From a bacterium (GTDB lineage: Bacteria; JAHJDO01), in assembly GCA_030652805.1 (NCBI GenBank), contig JAUSPT010000026.1, positions 1 to 53,454 of the forward strand: a stretch of 53,454 nt of DNA, written 5' to 3'. Shown piece by piece: positions 1-8,601 of this stretch (positions are counted from its first letter, which is position 1; each line of letters opens with the position of its first letter). A program made the position numbers and the translations under genes. The notes beneath the pieces were generated by a model that was given only the letters and a program-made list of their open reading frames with translations, was not told the origin of the DNA and did not search any database.

Positions 1-9
1 TTGTCAAGA

Positions 10-30
10 CAAATTAAAAATGTCCCCTTT
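10..30. repeat. Inverted repeat, left end of left IS
   Basis: This is the left arm of a 21-bp perfect inverted repeat whose partner is at 1435-1455. It contains the TGTCCCC core seen again in degenerate form about 25 bp further in. It is probably a transposase binding site. Confidence 0.8.
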
Positions 31-121
31 TTAACAAAATCAAAATGTCCCTTTTTGTTTTTTTTGATATATTAAATTAGTAGTAGTAAATTTTTCTTTT
101 TGGTCAAGCTTTTTCTTTTTG

Positions 122-1393
122 TTAATTATGTGCATAATGTGGATAACTCCTTGTCTTGTATTTTCTCCATGGATGATCCTTCGGCGGGATGTAGACTTTT
201 CTCAATTTGAATTCATACGGTTTCTCCTCATCATTAGCTCTCTTTGGTCTGCTTGTTATTTCTCTGTAGTTTAAAGCTTCCCCTTTGTATGTTATTGATA
301 TTCTCCCATCTGTACGCTCGCAGACTACAACTTTCTTTGCTCTTATCCGATTCTCTACCTGATAAAGCTTCTTATCATGGCTTACTGTGAAATCTTTTCT
401 TAACACTCTAACAGTCTTCCTGCAGAGAATATCATCCAAATTTGCGCTTTCAGGAACTGCTCTGTGCATATCTGCTTTCTTTGCCGGCTGAAATCCAAAC
501 CTCTTATTATAGATAGGCAAATATTCATCCAGAAACTTGTTGGCTTCTTCTTTTGTCTTAATTCCCCTAAGTCTCATTTCCTTTATTAGTCTATCCTGAA
601 ATGTCTTAAAAAGTCTCTCTATTCTTCCTTTTGCCTGCGGAGAATCTGCATGTATTACATCTACTCCTAACTCCTCACATGCTCTCTCAAATTGACTCAG
701 CGGCTTTCTATTGTTTAACTCCTCTTCTATTGTTGGTTTCCCGTTGGATTTATATGTTGTGTGCTTGTCTAAATATATGCTGTTTGGAATGCCATTTTTA
801 TTTATATACTTCTTGAAACTATCCATCGCCGGCATTGTCCCTTCATAATCATAAAATCCAGCTGATACATCATTCGTTGCATCGTCTATGTATCCCATCA
901 AAACTAGCTTAGGCCCTCTTCCTTCTAGCCAATCGTGATGCGATCCATCCATCTGCACCATCTCCCCAAAACACTCCCTTCGCTCCCGCCATTGGCGGTG
1001 TGCCCTCGCTTTACGCTGCCATTCCCGTTTTCTATCAGCTATGAGCCATAACCTCAGTGTCTCGTGGTTCACAGTAATATCATCAAGTTCGTGAAGTTTC
1101 TCACTGGCAAAGCTTGGTCCAAAATCCCAGTACTTTTTGTCGTAGAGCCCCAGCACTTTAGCTCTCATCTCATCATCAATTCTTCTGTGACCTGGCTTGC
1201 CTCTTGACTTGTGTATAATCCCTGTGTCTCCTTCTTGCCTAACTCTTGCTACAATCCTTTTTGTTTGCCTATAGGATAAACCTATCAACCTAGCAGTCTC
1301 CTTCTGAGTCATCACTTTCTCTATAGCTCTATTTATTACGCTTACTCTTCTTAATTCCTTCGCAGTCATTGTGATAACGCCCTTTCTCTCCAT
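122..1393 (-). CDS. IS transposase with HTH and DDE integrase core (ISNCY-like)
   Basis: This transposase of 423 residues should cut and join the ends of the surrounding element. An N-terminal Helix-turn-helix region (about residues 10-60 of the chosen protein) binds DNA. An RNase H-like rve core follows, with the candidate triad in MDGSHHDW (first Asp), YLDKHTT (second Asp) and KGRIERLF (Glu). The C-terminus is basic and ends KTRSYPHYAHN. I chose the ATG at 1393 because a GGAGGAGG ribosome-binding site precedes it and the start then matches the second copy exactly; a longer frame to 1423 has no such support. The frame is intact. It is close to the protein at 52092-53363, with long identical blocks in the catalytic core and more divergence at both ends. 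Confidence 0.9.
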   Translation of the reverse strand: MERKGVITMTAKELRRVSVINRAIEKVMTQKETARLIGLSYRQTKRIVARVRQEGDTGIIHKSRGKPGHRRIDDEMRAKVLGLYDKKYWDFGPSFASEKLHELDDITVNHETLRLWLIADRKREWQRKARAHRQWRERRECFGEMVQMDGSHHDWLEGRGPKLVLMGYIDDATNDVSAGFYDYEGTMPAMDSFKKYINKNGIPNSIYLDKHTTYKSNGKPTIEEELNNRKPLSQFERACEELGVDVIHADSPQAKGRIERLFKTFQDRLIKEMRLRGIKTKEEANKFLDEYLPIYNKRFGFQPAKKADMHRAVPESANLDDILCRKTVRVLRKDFTVSHDKKLYQVENRIRAKKVVVCERTDGRISITYKGEALNYREITSRPKRANDEEKPYEFKLRKVYIPPKDHPWRKYKTRSYPHYAHN

Positions 1394-1434
1394 AATGTCC
1401 TCCTCCTTCCTTCTGGAGAACATTGTAACCCCTC

Positions 1435-1455
1435 AAAGGGGACATTTTTAATTTG
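1435..1455. repeat. Inverted repeat, right end of left IS
   Basis: This is the right arm of the 21-bp perfect inverted repeat paired with 10-30. It sits upstream of the transposase start, so it may also overlap the transposase promoter. Confidence 0.8.
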
Positions 1456-1487
1456 CTAGAAAGGGACTTATCATTTTGGTATTACAG

Positions 1488-2894
1488 CTATTTTTTTATG
1501 CTCTTCCACGCACCTTTTTTAAACCATCCAGCCATCACTACTCCTTGAACCACATTTGAGATAGCAATTGCCAGCCATATGCCATTGGTATTCATATTTA
1601 AATTTTTTGATAATAAAAATGCCAGTGGTATCTGGAATCCAAAAAGGGAAATACCTGTAATTATAAGCGGCGATAAAGTATCACCTGCACCCATAAATGC
1701 TCTCCCAAGAACTATAGAGGATGCCATAAAGATAAATGCAAAAGATAAAAAGCGTAAATATAAGGCACCTATTCTAATAACTTCGGGATGGGTATTAAAA
1801 ATAGCAATTATTTCCTTAGCAAATATAGTAAATATTATTGTGAATATTATAGCTATAATTCCAAAAAATCCTGTTGACAACCATGCGCTTCTTTCAGCCC
1901 TTTTTGGTCTGTCTGCTCCTAAATTCTGCCCAACCAATGTTGTAGCGCATTGAGCAAATGCAAAGCCAGGCATCATTACCAACATCAATACTCTCATCCC
2001 AATACCATAAGCAGCTACAGCAAAAGTGCCGAATACAGCTACAATGCGCATTAAGATTAAACCTGATATGTTTCTTGCAGCCATCTGCAAGGCAGCGAAA
2101 ATACCTGTACGAATCATCTGAAGCATAGTGGATAGTCTCAATTTTGATTCCCTTATTTTTAAATGGATAATAGAGTGTCCATTAAAAATTGCCCATAGTC
2201 CCCATATCATACCTGCTGCTCTGGCTGTAACAGTGGCCAGAGCAGAACCTTTAACTCCCAAAGCAGGAAACCCAAACATTCCAAATATTAATAATGGATC
2301 TAAAATAATATTCAATCCTGTAGAAAGCAACAAAAATTTCATAGGCAAAAAGGCATCCCCTGCTCCACGAAAGATAGCGCTAATCAAAAATAAAAGAAAC
2401 ATAGTGATTGAACCAAGAGACAATATCTTGATATAAGATTCCCCTAAAGAAATCACCTCTCCGCTTGCGCCAAACAAGATAAGCATAGGTTTCGCCAGAA
2501 AATAGCCGGAAATACCAAAAACAATAGAACCGATAATACCCATAAAAAGTGATTGAACAGCAACATCTTCTGCCTCTTTAATATCCTTTGCCCCAATGGC
2601 TCTGGCTACCATAGCCGTTGTCCCAATAGAGATACCTATTAAAGCAATCATAATTATTCCAAAGAAGATTCCTCCCATAGCTACTGCAGCGATAGCTTCT
2701 GGACCTAATCTGCCAACAAAAATCATGTCCACAATATTAAACGCATTCTGCAATACCACACTAATCATAATAGGAACAGCTAAGTTCCAAATACTCTTAG
2801 AAATACTACCTTCGGTTAAATTGTTCTTTTCTATAATTTTTCTTCTTCTTTCAGCCACTTTTCCCATATTAGTCTTATATATTTTGCAAGACAT
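1488..2894 (-). CDS. MATE family multidrug/cation antiporter
   Basis: This inner-membrane exporter of 468 residues belongs to the multidrug and toxin extrusion family and probably exchanges organic cations or drugs for Na+ or H+. The sequence shows about 12 hydrophobic segments and two related halves. The typical opening WNLAVPIMISVVLQNAFNIVDMIFVGRLG is visible in pieces near residues 37-65, with the usual AMARAIGA-like loop (MVARAIGAKD) and its second-half counterpart (VGQNLGADRPKRAE). Length is normal. The start is uncertain: ATG at 2894 or the in-frame ATG at 2867 (MGKVAERR) are both possible and neither has a strong ribosome-binding site. The stop lies one base from the IS end, so the insertion just missed the gene. 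Substrate cannot be told from sequence. Confidence 0.9.
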   Translation of the reverse strand: MSCKIYKTNMGKVAERRRKIIEKNNLTEGSISKSIWNLAVPIMISVVLQNAFNIVDMIFVGRLGPEAIAAVAMGGIFFGIIMIALIGISIGTTAMVARAIGAKDIKEAEDVAVQSLFMGIIGSIVFGISGYFLAKPMLILFGASGEVISLGESYIKILSLGSITMFLLFLISAIFRGAGDAFLPMKFLLLSTGLNIILDPLLIFGMFGFPALGVKGSALATVTARAAGMIWGLWAIFNGHSIIHLKIRESKLRLSTMLQMIRTGIFAALQMAARNISGLILMRIVAVFGTFAVAAYGIGMRVLMLVMMPGFAFAQCATTLVGQNLGADRPKRAERSAWLSTGFFGIIAIIFTIIFTIFAKEIIAIFNTHPEVIRIGALYLRFLSFAFIFMASSIVLGRAFMGAGDTLSPLIITGISLFGFQIPLAFLLSKNLNMNTNGIWLAIAISNVVQGVVMAGWFKKGAWKSIKK

Positions 2895-2939
2895 TAGCCA
2901 TGAAAAACTAGAGATGTAAGTCGTATGTTGAACCGATCA

Positions 2940-2968
2940 TCTCCAGTGCATCGAAGCAATACTGGAGA
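2940..2968 (-). terminator. Hairpin downstream of trpD
   Basis: A perfect 8-bp stem (2940-2947 with 2961-2968, core CTCCAGT/ACTGGAG) has a 13-nt loop. It lies 7 bp past the trpD stop and before the MATE gene. No T-run follows on the minus strand, so it is a weak terminator or an mRNA 3'-end stabiliser rather than a classic intrinsic terminator. Confidence 0.4.
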
Positions 2969-2974
2969 GTGTTT

Positions 2975-3988
2975 CTACTTATTTGTCTCTTCTCTTAAGG
3001 CATTAAGTTTATTGAGTGCCGCTCCTGAGTCTATAGAGTTTTCAGCTAATGTTATGCCTTCTCTTATATCTTTAGCTTTTCCTGTTGCTACAAAGATATG
3101 AGCAGAATTCAGAACAACGATATCTCTCCTTGCCCCTTTTTCACCCTTTAGTATTTTTATAATGATTTTTGCGTTTTCAGCTGCATCGCCGCCTTTAATA
3201 TCTTCTTTTTTCCCAGTGGATAGACCAAAATCGCGAGGTTCTACAAAATATGTTTTTATCTCTCCATTTTTAAGCTCGCTGATTCTTGTTTTTCCTGTAA
3301 TGCTTATCTCGTCAAAACCGCCTTCTCCATATGCAACAAAAGCTCTTTTTGACCCCATATTCTTAAGAACATTTGCTAATTTATCTGTTAAATTCGGATC
3401 ATATACTCCCAAAATCTGAGATGTAGCATTAGCCGGATTAGTGAGCGGACCCAGAATATTGAAAATTGTTCTTATGCCTATTTCTCTTCTGGGACCAATT
3501 GCATATTTCATAGCTTTATGAAAGAGTGGTGCAAACAAGAATCCGATGCCTATTCTATTGATACATTCCTCAACCTTTTTTGGATGAATATCTATGTTTA
3601 TTCCCAACTCTTTCATTACATCCGCACTTCCGCATTTACTGGATACAGATCTGTTGCCGTGTTTTGCAACAACAACTCCGCCTCCTGAAGCTACGATTGC
3701 TGTTGCTGTAGAAACATTAAATGTGTCAGCCTTGTCTCCACCTGTGCCGCATGTATCAACTACATCTAACTCATGTTTGATATGAATTCTTTCCGCCTTC
3801 TCTCTCATCACCTTTGCGCAGCCAGTAATTTCATCCACAGTCTCACCTTTTATTCTGAGGGCTGTTATAAAAGACGCGATTTGAGAAGCAGTCGCTTTAC
3901 CGTCCATAATTTCTTCCATCGTTCCTCGCGCTTCGTCTTCTGTAAGATTCCCACCCTCTACAATCTTTTGAATTATTTCTTTAATCAC
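2975..3988 (-). CDS. trpD: Anthranilate phosphoribosyltransferase
   Basis: It transfers the phosphoribosyl group of PRPP to anthranilate, the second step of tryptophan synthesis. The 337-residue length is typical. Visible signatures are the PRPP-binding GTGGDKADTFNVST near residues 80-93, the NRSVSSKCGSADVMKELG segment and the GIGFLFAP / GPRREIG stretches. The start is GTG at 3988, with GGAG six bases upstream. It follows trpG by 9 bp and is the last gene of a psd-pssA-trpE-trpG-trpD transcription unit. No trpC, trpF, trpB or trpA follows, so the later steps must be encoded elsewhere. Confidence 0.96.
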   Translation of the reverse strand: MIKEIIQKIVEGGNLTEDEARGTMEEIMDGKATASQIASFITALRIKGETVDEITGCAKVMREKAERIHIKHELDVVDTCGTGGDKADTFNVSTATAIVASGGGVVVAKHGNRSVSSKCGSADVMKELGINIDIHPKKVEECINRIGIGFLFAPLFHKAMKYAIGPRREIGIRTIFNILGPLTNPANATSQILGVYDPNLTDKLANVLKNMGSKRAFVAYGEGGFDEISITGKTRISELKNGEIKTYFVEPRDFGLSTGKKEDIKGGDAAENAKIIIKILKGEKGARRDIVVLNSAHIFVATGKAKDIREGITLAENSIDSGAALNKLNALREETNK

Positions 3989-3997
3989 AATAGTCTC

Positions 3998-4567
3998 CTA
4001 TTTCAGCTTTAAAAAGTTTTCAAGTATTTTTTTACCTTCTTTAGTGAGGATTGATTCCGGATGGAATTGGACACCTTCAATCGGGTATTTATTGTGCCTG
4101 ATTCCCATTATTTCATTCTGCTCAGTCCATGCTGAAATTGTGAAACACTCAGGCAGAGATTTTCTCTCTACTTCAAGAGAGTGATATCGCGTAGCTTCAA
4201 ATGGATTATTGATGCCTTTAAATATTGTGTTGCTGTCATGATAAATCATAGAAGTTTTTCCATGCATAAGTCTTTTAGCTCTGACTATTTTCGCTTCAAA
4301 GACTTCCCCAATGCACTGGTGCCCCAAACATACACCGAGTATTGGAATTTTCTCGTAAAATGATTTTATAACATCTTTAGAAATGCCTGCTTCTTTTGGT
4401 GTGCATGGACCTGGAGAGATGACGATTTTTTTCAGGTTTTTTTTGTTCTTTATTTGATCTAATGTTATTTTGTCATTTCTGTAAATCTCCATTTCAGCAC
4501 CAAGCTCGCCGAAATACTGAACTAGATTAAACGTAAAGGAGTCGTAATTATCTATTATAAGAATCAA
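3998..4567 (-). CDS. trpG: Anthranilate synthase glutamine amidotransferase subunit
   Basis: This 189-residue class I glutamine amidotransferase supplies ammonia to TrpE; the same family can also serve 4-amino-4-deoxychorismate synthase (PabA). The catalytic triad is visible: Cys80 in GVCLGHQ, and His169 and Glu171 in FHPESIL. The oxyanion segment SPGPCTP lies near residue 51. The N-terminus has the family start IIDNYDSFTFNLVQYF. The start codon overlaps the trpE stop by 4 bp, which implies translational coupling and roughly equal subunit amounts. Pairing with trpE and trpD supports the tryptophan role; an additional folate role cannot be excluded. Confidence 0.95.
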   Translation of the reverse strand: MILIIDNYDSFTFNLVQYFGELGAEMEIYRNDKITLDQIKNKKNLKKIVISPGPCTPKEAGISKDVIKSFYEKIPILGVCLGHQCIGEVFEAKIVRAKRLMHGKTSMIYHDSNTIFKGINNPFEATRYHSLEVERKSLPECFTISAWTEQNEIMGIRHNKYPIEGVQFHPESILTKEGKKILENFLKLK

Positions 4568-6045
4568 ATTAAACCCTCCTCAGCAAGCTTTATTGCTTTT
4601 ATAAGCACTTTCGCCTTATTTAATGTTTCATTATATTCTTTCTCTGGTACTGAATCTGCAACAATACCTGCTCCAGCCTGAAGATAAGCTGTATTGTTTT
4701 TAATAATTGCTGTTCTTATTGTTATGCATGTGTCTAGATTTCCTGAAAAACTCAAATACCCAACTGCTCCTGCATAAGGACCACGTCTGGTAGGCTCAAG
4801 CTCCTCAATAAGTTCCATAGCTCTTATCTTTGGAGCGCCGGAGACTGTCCCTGCAGGGAAGCAAGCCTTGAGAACATCTATGCTGTCTAAATCAGGTTTA
4901 ATTTTCCCTTGAACATCTGAGACTATATGCATGACATGAGAGTACTTTTCTATACTCATCAGTTCTCCAACTTTGACTGTGCCGTATTTGCAAACGCGGC
5001 CAATATCGTTTCGTGAAAGGTCAACAAGCATTATGTGCTCTGCGAGTTCTTTTGGATCAGATAGCAATTCCTTTACAAGTTCATTATCTTCAATCTCTGT
5101 TTTCCCTCTGGGTCTTGTACCAGCTATTGGACGTTCTTTTACAGTTTTATTTTCTACCTTAACCAAAGTCTCAGGAGATGATCCTGCTATTTCAAAACTG
5201 TCAAGCTTTAGATAATACATGTATGGAGACGGATTTATTAGTCGAAGAGCTCGATATATATCAAATGAGTCCACATTTATTCTAGTTTCCAGCCGTTGTG
5301 AAAGCACGGTCTGAATGATATCGCCTGCTTTAATATATTCCTTGGCTTTCTTTACAATTTTTGTGAATTGATTCTTTGTAAGATTAGACTTTAGCTTATA
5401 TTTTATCTTTTGTTTTTTATTTCTGTATTTCTGCATAGGTGTATTTAATTTATCTATTAGCTTATCAATCTTTCGTATAGCTTGATCGTATGCCTTAGCC
5501 GGATCAAGCTTATCATTTAAGTGTACATTTGAGACTATCTTCATCTTATGCAGAAGATGATCGAAAATTATTATAGTGTCCGTGAACATTAGCACACAAT
5601 CCGGAAGATTGAGATCATCGGCTGTATGCATTGGTAGTTTCTCTATGAATTTAATAACATCATAGCTAAAATACCCCACTGCTCCGCCGCAAAATGGAGG
5701 GAGGGAATCATCGGTTACAAATCGGTATTTATCCATCATGTGCCTGAGAAATGGTAATGGGCCGCCTGAAAGAGAAACTTGTTTTTCTTTATGCTTAGTC
5801 AGTAGGCTTCCCTTATTATTTTTGAATTGAAAGACTGTTTCGGGATCGGTGCCAATAAATGAATATCTGCCAAATTGTTCTCCTCTTTCAACACTTTCAA
5901 GAATAAATGAAAATTTATCTCCATGCGCAACTTGTTTATATGCTGATACAGGAGTTTGTGTATCAGCTATGATCTCTTTGTAAACAGGAATGAGATTCCC
6001 GCGTTTTGTTTTTTTAATAAACTCTTTTTTTGTTGGATGATACAT
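4564..6045 (-). CDS. trpE: Anthranilate synthase component I
   Basis: It makes anthranilate from chorismate with ammonia from TrpG, the committed step of tryptophan synthesis. It has 493 residues, the usual size. The N-terminal domain carries the ILESVERGEQFGRYSFIG segment, matching the LLES region that binds tryptophan for feedback inhibition, so allosteric control looks intact. The C-terminal chorismate-binding domain shows SPYMYYL, IAGSSPETLVK, RPIAGTRPRG, LVDLSRNDIGRV, FPAGTVSGAPKIRAMELI and YAGAVGYL. It lies 20 bp behind pssA with no room for its own leader or attenuator, so it is probably transcribed from the psd promoter. Confidence 0.96.
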   Translation of the reverse strand: MYHPTKKEFIKKTKRGNLIPVYKEIIADTQTPVSAYKQVAHGDKFSFILESVERGEQFGRYSFIGTDPETVFQFKNNKGSLLTKHKEKQVSLSGGPLPFLRHMMDKYRFVTDDSLPPFCGGAVGYFSYDVIKFIEKLPMHTADDLNLPDCVLMFTDTIIIFDHLLHKMKIVSNVHLNDKLDPAKAYDQAIRKIDKLIDKLNTPMQKYRNKKQKIKYKLKSNLTKNQFTKIVKKAKEYIKAGDIIQTVLSQRLETRINVDSFDIYRALRLINPSPYMYYLKLDSFEIAGSSPETLVKVENKTVKERPIAGTRPRGKTEIEDNELVKELLSDPKELAEHIMLVDLSRNDIGRVCKYGTVKVGELMSIEKYSHVMHIVSDVQGKIKPDLDSIDVLKACFPAGTVSGAPKIRAMELIEELEPTRRGPYAGAVGYLSFSGNLDTCITIRTAIIKNNTAYLQAGAGIVADSVPEKEYNETLNKAKVLIKAIKLAEEGLI

Positions 6046-6065
6046 AAGTTTTGCCGCAGGCGAAA

Positions 6066-6788
6066 TCAGGGGGATGTTCTCCCAGCTTGGTCTTTGAGTA
6101 CGAATAATTTTCTTAAAGGCTTGATCATTCTTGTAAGTCCTGAAAGTACGTAAGCAAATGTTATTGCAAACATAAAAAAATCCGAACGCACAACTATTAA
6201 AGCAAGAATTAAGAGTATAGCAACCAGATAGTGAAATGGTCTTTTTCTCTCAATTTCCTTTAGACTGGGATATCTAACTTTGCTTACCATCAGGTATGCA
6301 ATAACAACCATGAATATTGGAAAGAATCTGAGTACAGGGAATTGAATAATGTAGTCATGAAAGGCTACTGTAGAGGTTGTGATTATTGCAGCAGCAGCAG
6401 GAATAGGAAGTCCTACAAAAAATTTATCCTTTGTTTTTACTATTTGAACATTAAATCTGGCTAGTCTCAATGCCCCACAAACTACGTACAATGTAATAAG
6501 GGATAACGCTAGACGCGTAGGAATTCCATGAAAAGATTTATACACAAGCACTGCCGGAGCAACAGCAAAAGATATGAGATCAGCAAGGGAGTCATATTGC
6601 AATCCGAACGTGCTGCTTGTTTTTGTTAGACGCGAAACCTCGCCATCAAGCGCGTCAAATATAATGGCAACAATAATTAACCATCCTGCGATAATAAAAT
6701 TTTCTTGTATGGAAAAAATTATTGACAAAAATCCGCACACTAGATTGGCGGTTGTTAGAAGATTTGGCAGTAACTGAATTTTTCTCAT
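6066..6788 (-). CDS. pssA: CDP-diacylglycerol-serine O-phosphatidyltransferase
   Basis: This inner-membrane enzyme condenses CDP-diacylglycerol with L-serine to give phosphatidylserine. It has 240 residues and about six to eight membrane segments. The CDP-alcohol phosphotransferase signature DG-x2-(A)R-x8-G-x3-D-x3-D is at Asp48-Gly49, Arg53, Gly62, Asp66 and Asp70; Ser52 replaces the usual Ala, a mild change. The length and opening (RKIQLLPNLLTTANLVCGF) match the Bacillus-type enzyme. Its start overlaps the psd stop by 4 bp, so the two successive steps of phosphatidylethanolamine synthesis are coupled. Confidence 0.93.
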   Translation of the reverse strand: MRKIQLLPNLLTTANLVCGFLSIIFSIQENFIIAGWLIIVAIIFDALDGEVSRLTKTSSTFGLQYDSLADLISFAVAPAVLVYKSFHGIPTRLALSLITLYVVCGALRLARFNVQIVKTKDKFFVGLPIPAAAAIITTSTVAFHDYIIQFPVLRFFPIFMVVIAYLMVSKVRYPSLKEIERKRPFHYLVAILLILALIVVRSDFFMFAITFAYVLSGLTRMIKPLRKLFVLKDQAGRTSP

Positions 6789-7414
6789 ATAATTTTCCCC
6801 ATAATAGTTATTCCCGCCTTAACTATATCGCCAATTTTTGCGTTTATCTTTACGTTCACAGGAAGAAACAGATCTGTTCTTGAACCAAATTTTATCATTC
6901 CTATGCATTCACCAATTTTTATTTTATCACCTTTTTTGCATTTACATACAACGCGACGCGCAATTTTCCCTGCTATTTGCCTTAAGGCAATCTTATTCCC
7001 TTTATGCGAAAGCACCATAAAATTATTCTCATTTACTTCTGATGCCTTTGGATTTCTAGCGTCAAGGAACCTTCCTCTTGAATATTTAAGATACACTATC
7101 TCTCCATCAACTGGCGCGCGATTGATATGCACGTCAAAAATCGAGAGAAAGATAGAGATTCTATTAACTGGTTCATCGGATATTTTGCTGTCCTGAATCT
7201 GTTCGATCGCCACTACTTTGCCATCAGCTGGCGCAAGGACTATATTTTCTCCTTTTGTAATCTCTCTTTCAGGATCTCTAAAGAAAAAAACACAAAAACT
7301 AAGTAAGATGAGAAAAATAACACTGACGTATATATGCAGAAAAGCGCTGAGGATTGTAAGTAATACAAAAAAACCTATTATTGGCAAACCATCTTTTGCT
7401 ATTTTAAATTTCAT
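6785..7414 (-). CDS. psd: Phosphatidylserine decarboxylase, short form
   Basis: It decarboxylates phosphatidylserine to phosphatidylethanolamine. This 209-residue protein is the short (archaetidylserine-decarboxylase-like) type. Two hydrophobic stretches lie near residues 8-46. The self-cleavage site is Gly177-Ser178 in KFGSRTDLFLP, where Ser becomes the pyruvoyl group. FRDPER near residue 45 and SIFDVHINRAPVDG near residues 91-104 are family hallmarks. It is the first gene of the phospholipid-trp operon, 26 bp downstream of the predicted transcription start. The ribosome-binding site is weak. Confidence 0.94.
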   Translation of the reverse strand: MKFKIAKDGLPIIGFFVLLTILSAFLHIYVSVIFLILLSFCVFFFRDPEREITKGENIVLAPADGKVVAIEQIQDSKISDEPVNRISIFLSIFDVHINRAPVDGEIVYLKYSRGRFLDARNPKASEVNENNFMVLSHKGNKIALRQIAGKIARRVVCKCKKGDKIKIGECIGMIKFGSRTDLFLPVNVKINAKIGDIVKAGITIMGKII

Positions 7415-7446
7415 TTTCCAATACGTTTCTTTTTGTCATTTAAGTT

Positions 7447-7475
7447 AGTATAGTTAAAACTAATTTACTTGTAAA
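7447..7475 (-). promoter_or_regulatory. Sigma70-type promoter of the psd-pssA-trpEGD operon
   Basis: On the minus strand a -35 box TTTACA (7470-7475) and a -10 box TATACT (7447-7452) are separated by 17 bp. Each matches consensus at 5 of 6 positions. Transcription would start near 7440. No attenuator or T-box-like leader is visible between here and psd. Confidence 0.65.
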
Positions 7476-7539
7476 TGACATTTTCAAATGCGCTCAGCCG
7501 TGAATGAGAATAGATAGCCACATTTACTCCTGAAAAGAG

Positions 7540-7947
7540 CTATTTTAATCTTGAGACAACCCAAGTATAAAATCTCTCTGTAAGTTTTAATATTTCCAGA
7601 GCTTCTTTCTTGGTAAAATCTCTATTTTCGTATTCAATTATATTCTTTTTAGCTAAAATCTTTCTTAAAGTCTCACATTTAGATTTAACTTCCGGCAGGT
7701 TCACAGAATTGGATAATAAATCAATTACTGAACGATGGTCAGCACTCATTGAGCGAATGCCTGCATAAAACACAAGCATTGCATCAGCAGAGGATATTGC
7801 GCAATGCACAGCATTTAAACCAACTGCGTTTGCCATTCCTCTCTTTTCAGACTGAAGCATTGTGTCATAGAATTCACTGGCCTTTTTAAGATAGGTTTTA
7901 TATTCGCTTCTTTGTATTCCTTTTGTGTTTATCTTCTTGGCTGACAT
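7540..7947 (-). CDS. HEPN domain protein, probable HepT-like toxin
   Basis: This 135-residue, mostly helical protein fits the small HEPN family, of which HepT ribonuclease or tRNA-targeting toxins are members. The candidate active-site motif R-x(4-6)-H is at Arg65 and His71 (RSMSADH). The tyrosine two residues after His in the classic HepT RX4HXY motif, which is the AMPylation target of MntA, is absent here (HRSV). It starts directly after the stop codon of the nucleotidyltransferase gene with no spacer, so translation is surely coupled. Context makes it the toxin half of a type VII-like pair. A purely structural or nucleotide-binding role for HEPN is also possible. Confidence 0.75.
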   Translation of the reverse strand: MSAKKINTKGIQRSEYKTYLKKASEFYDTMLQSEKRGMANAVGLNAVHCAISSADAMLVFYAGIRSMSADHRSVIDLLSNSVNLPEVKSKCETLRKILAKKNIIEYENRDFTKKEALEILKLTERFYTWVVSRLK

Positions 7948-8571
7948 TTACAATAATTCCTCTAATGATCTGCCAAAGAGTAAATTATGAGACTTTAATA
8001 TATTCTTTATCAAAGAAACTTTCTTTTTATATTTTGACTTAAATTCTTCAACAGTCTGTAGGTAGGCAGAGACCGTGTTGCCAAATTTGTTCATAACCTT
8101 CTCATTTACCTTTTCAAAGTCTTTTTCAACCTCTTTTTTGTTTTCTGGATTCTTTACCACTATTAAAAGATCTATGTCACTGGTAGGTCGCTCTTTTTTT
8201 CTCTTTACACTGCCAAAAACGGCTATAGAAACTATGTCCTTTATTACAAGAGAGGAGATATTTTTTACTATAGATTCATATATCTCCTCAGGAATTTTGC
8301 TTTCTTTTTCATATAAAGGTTTAAGTAAGTCTGAAATAATAAAAATTTTTTCATTTAAACTGTATAGATAACTCTTCCCTATACTTCTTAGCAAAAGCAC
8401 TCTTTCATTATTTAGCTCCCGAAGAGATTTATGACAGGCTGCAGGACTTACTTTTATTTCTTGAGCAATCTGCCGTCCACTCCACTCCGCCTCTGTCTTG
8501 CAGAGAAAACGCAAGATCTTAACCTTTATCTCATTATTTAAAATCTTATCTAATGGGTTGTGCACTCTCAT
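7948..8571 (-). CDS. HTH-nucleotidyltransferase fusion, probable MntA-like antitoxin
   Basis: It has 207 residues in two parts. Residues about 13-72 form a winged helix-turn-helix like the ArsR/MarR folds (ILRFLCKTEAEWSGRQIAQEI, with VSPAACHKSLRELNNE as recognition region). Residues about 110-175 form a minimal nucleotidyltransferase with the signature Gly120-Ser121 and Asp132-x-Asp134 (FGSVKRKKERPTSDIDLL). In the HepT/MntA family the enzyme neutralises the HEPN toxin by adding AMP. Having the DNA-binding domain on the antitoxin suggests that it represses its own promoter, where palindromes are present. The next gene begins immediately at its stop codon. Confidence 0.8.
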   Translation of the reverse strand: MRVHNPLDKILNNEIKVKILRFLCKTEAEWSGRQIAQEIKVSPAACHKSLRELNNERVLLLRSIGKSYLYSLNEKIFIISDLLKPLYEKESKIPEEIYESIVKNISSLVIKDIVSIAVFGSVKRKKERPTSDIDLLIVVKNPENKKEVEKDFEKVNEKVMNKFGNTVSAYLQTVEEFKSKYKKKVSLIKNILKSHNLLFGRSLEELL

Positions 8572-8601
8572 AAACTTATTTCTCTTCTATGTTTTTCAAT
8601 A

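Larger units (their letters stand above)
2..1486 (-). mobile_element. Insertion sequence, ISNCY-like (DDE transposase), left copy
   Basis: About 1485 bp, bounded by TGT at 2-4 and ACA at 1484-1486. A perfect 21-bp inverted repeat lies inside each end (10-30 and 1435-1455). A second, shorter GTCCC-type repeat lies beside each (TGTCCC near 46-51; GGGAC near 1463-1467), so each end has two candidate transposase sites. It holds one transposase gene. The right boundary is one base from the stop codon of the MATE gene. A second, diverged copy in the same orientation ends the window. The family name rests on the protein motif and the TGT ends; the outer left boundary is uncertain because it is also the window edge. 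Confidence 0.8.

Noticed and set aside
5976-6070. Trp attenuator or T-box leader before trpE
   Set aside because: Only 20 bp separate pssA and trpE, and no leader peptide, T-box or terminator stem is visible.
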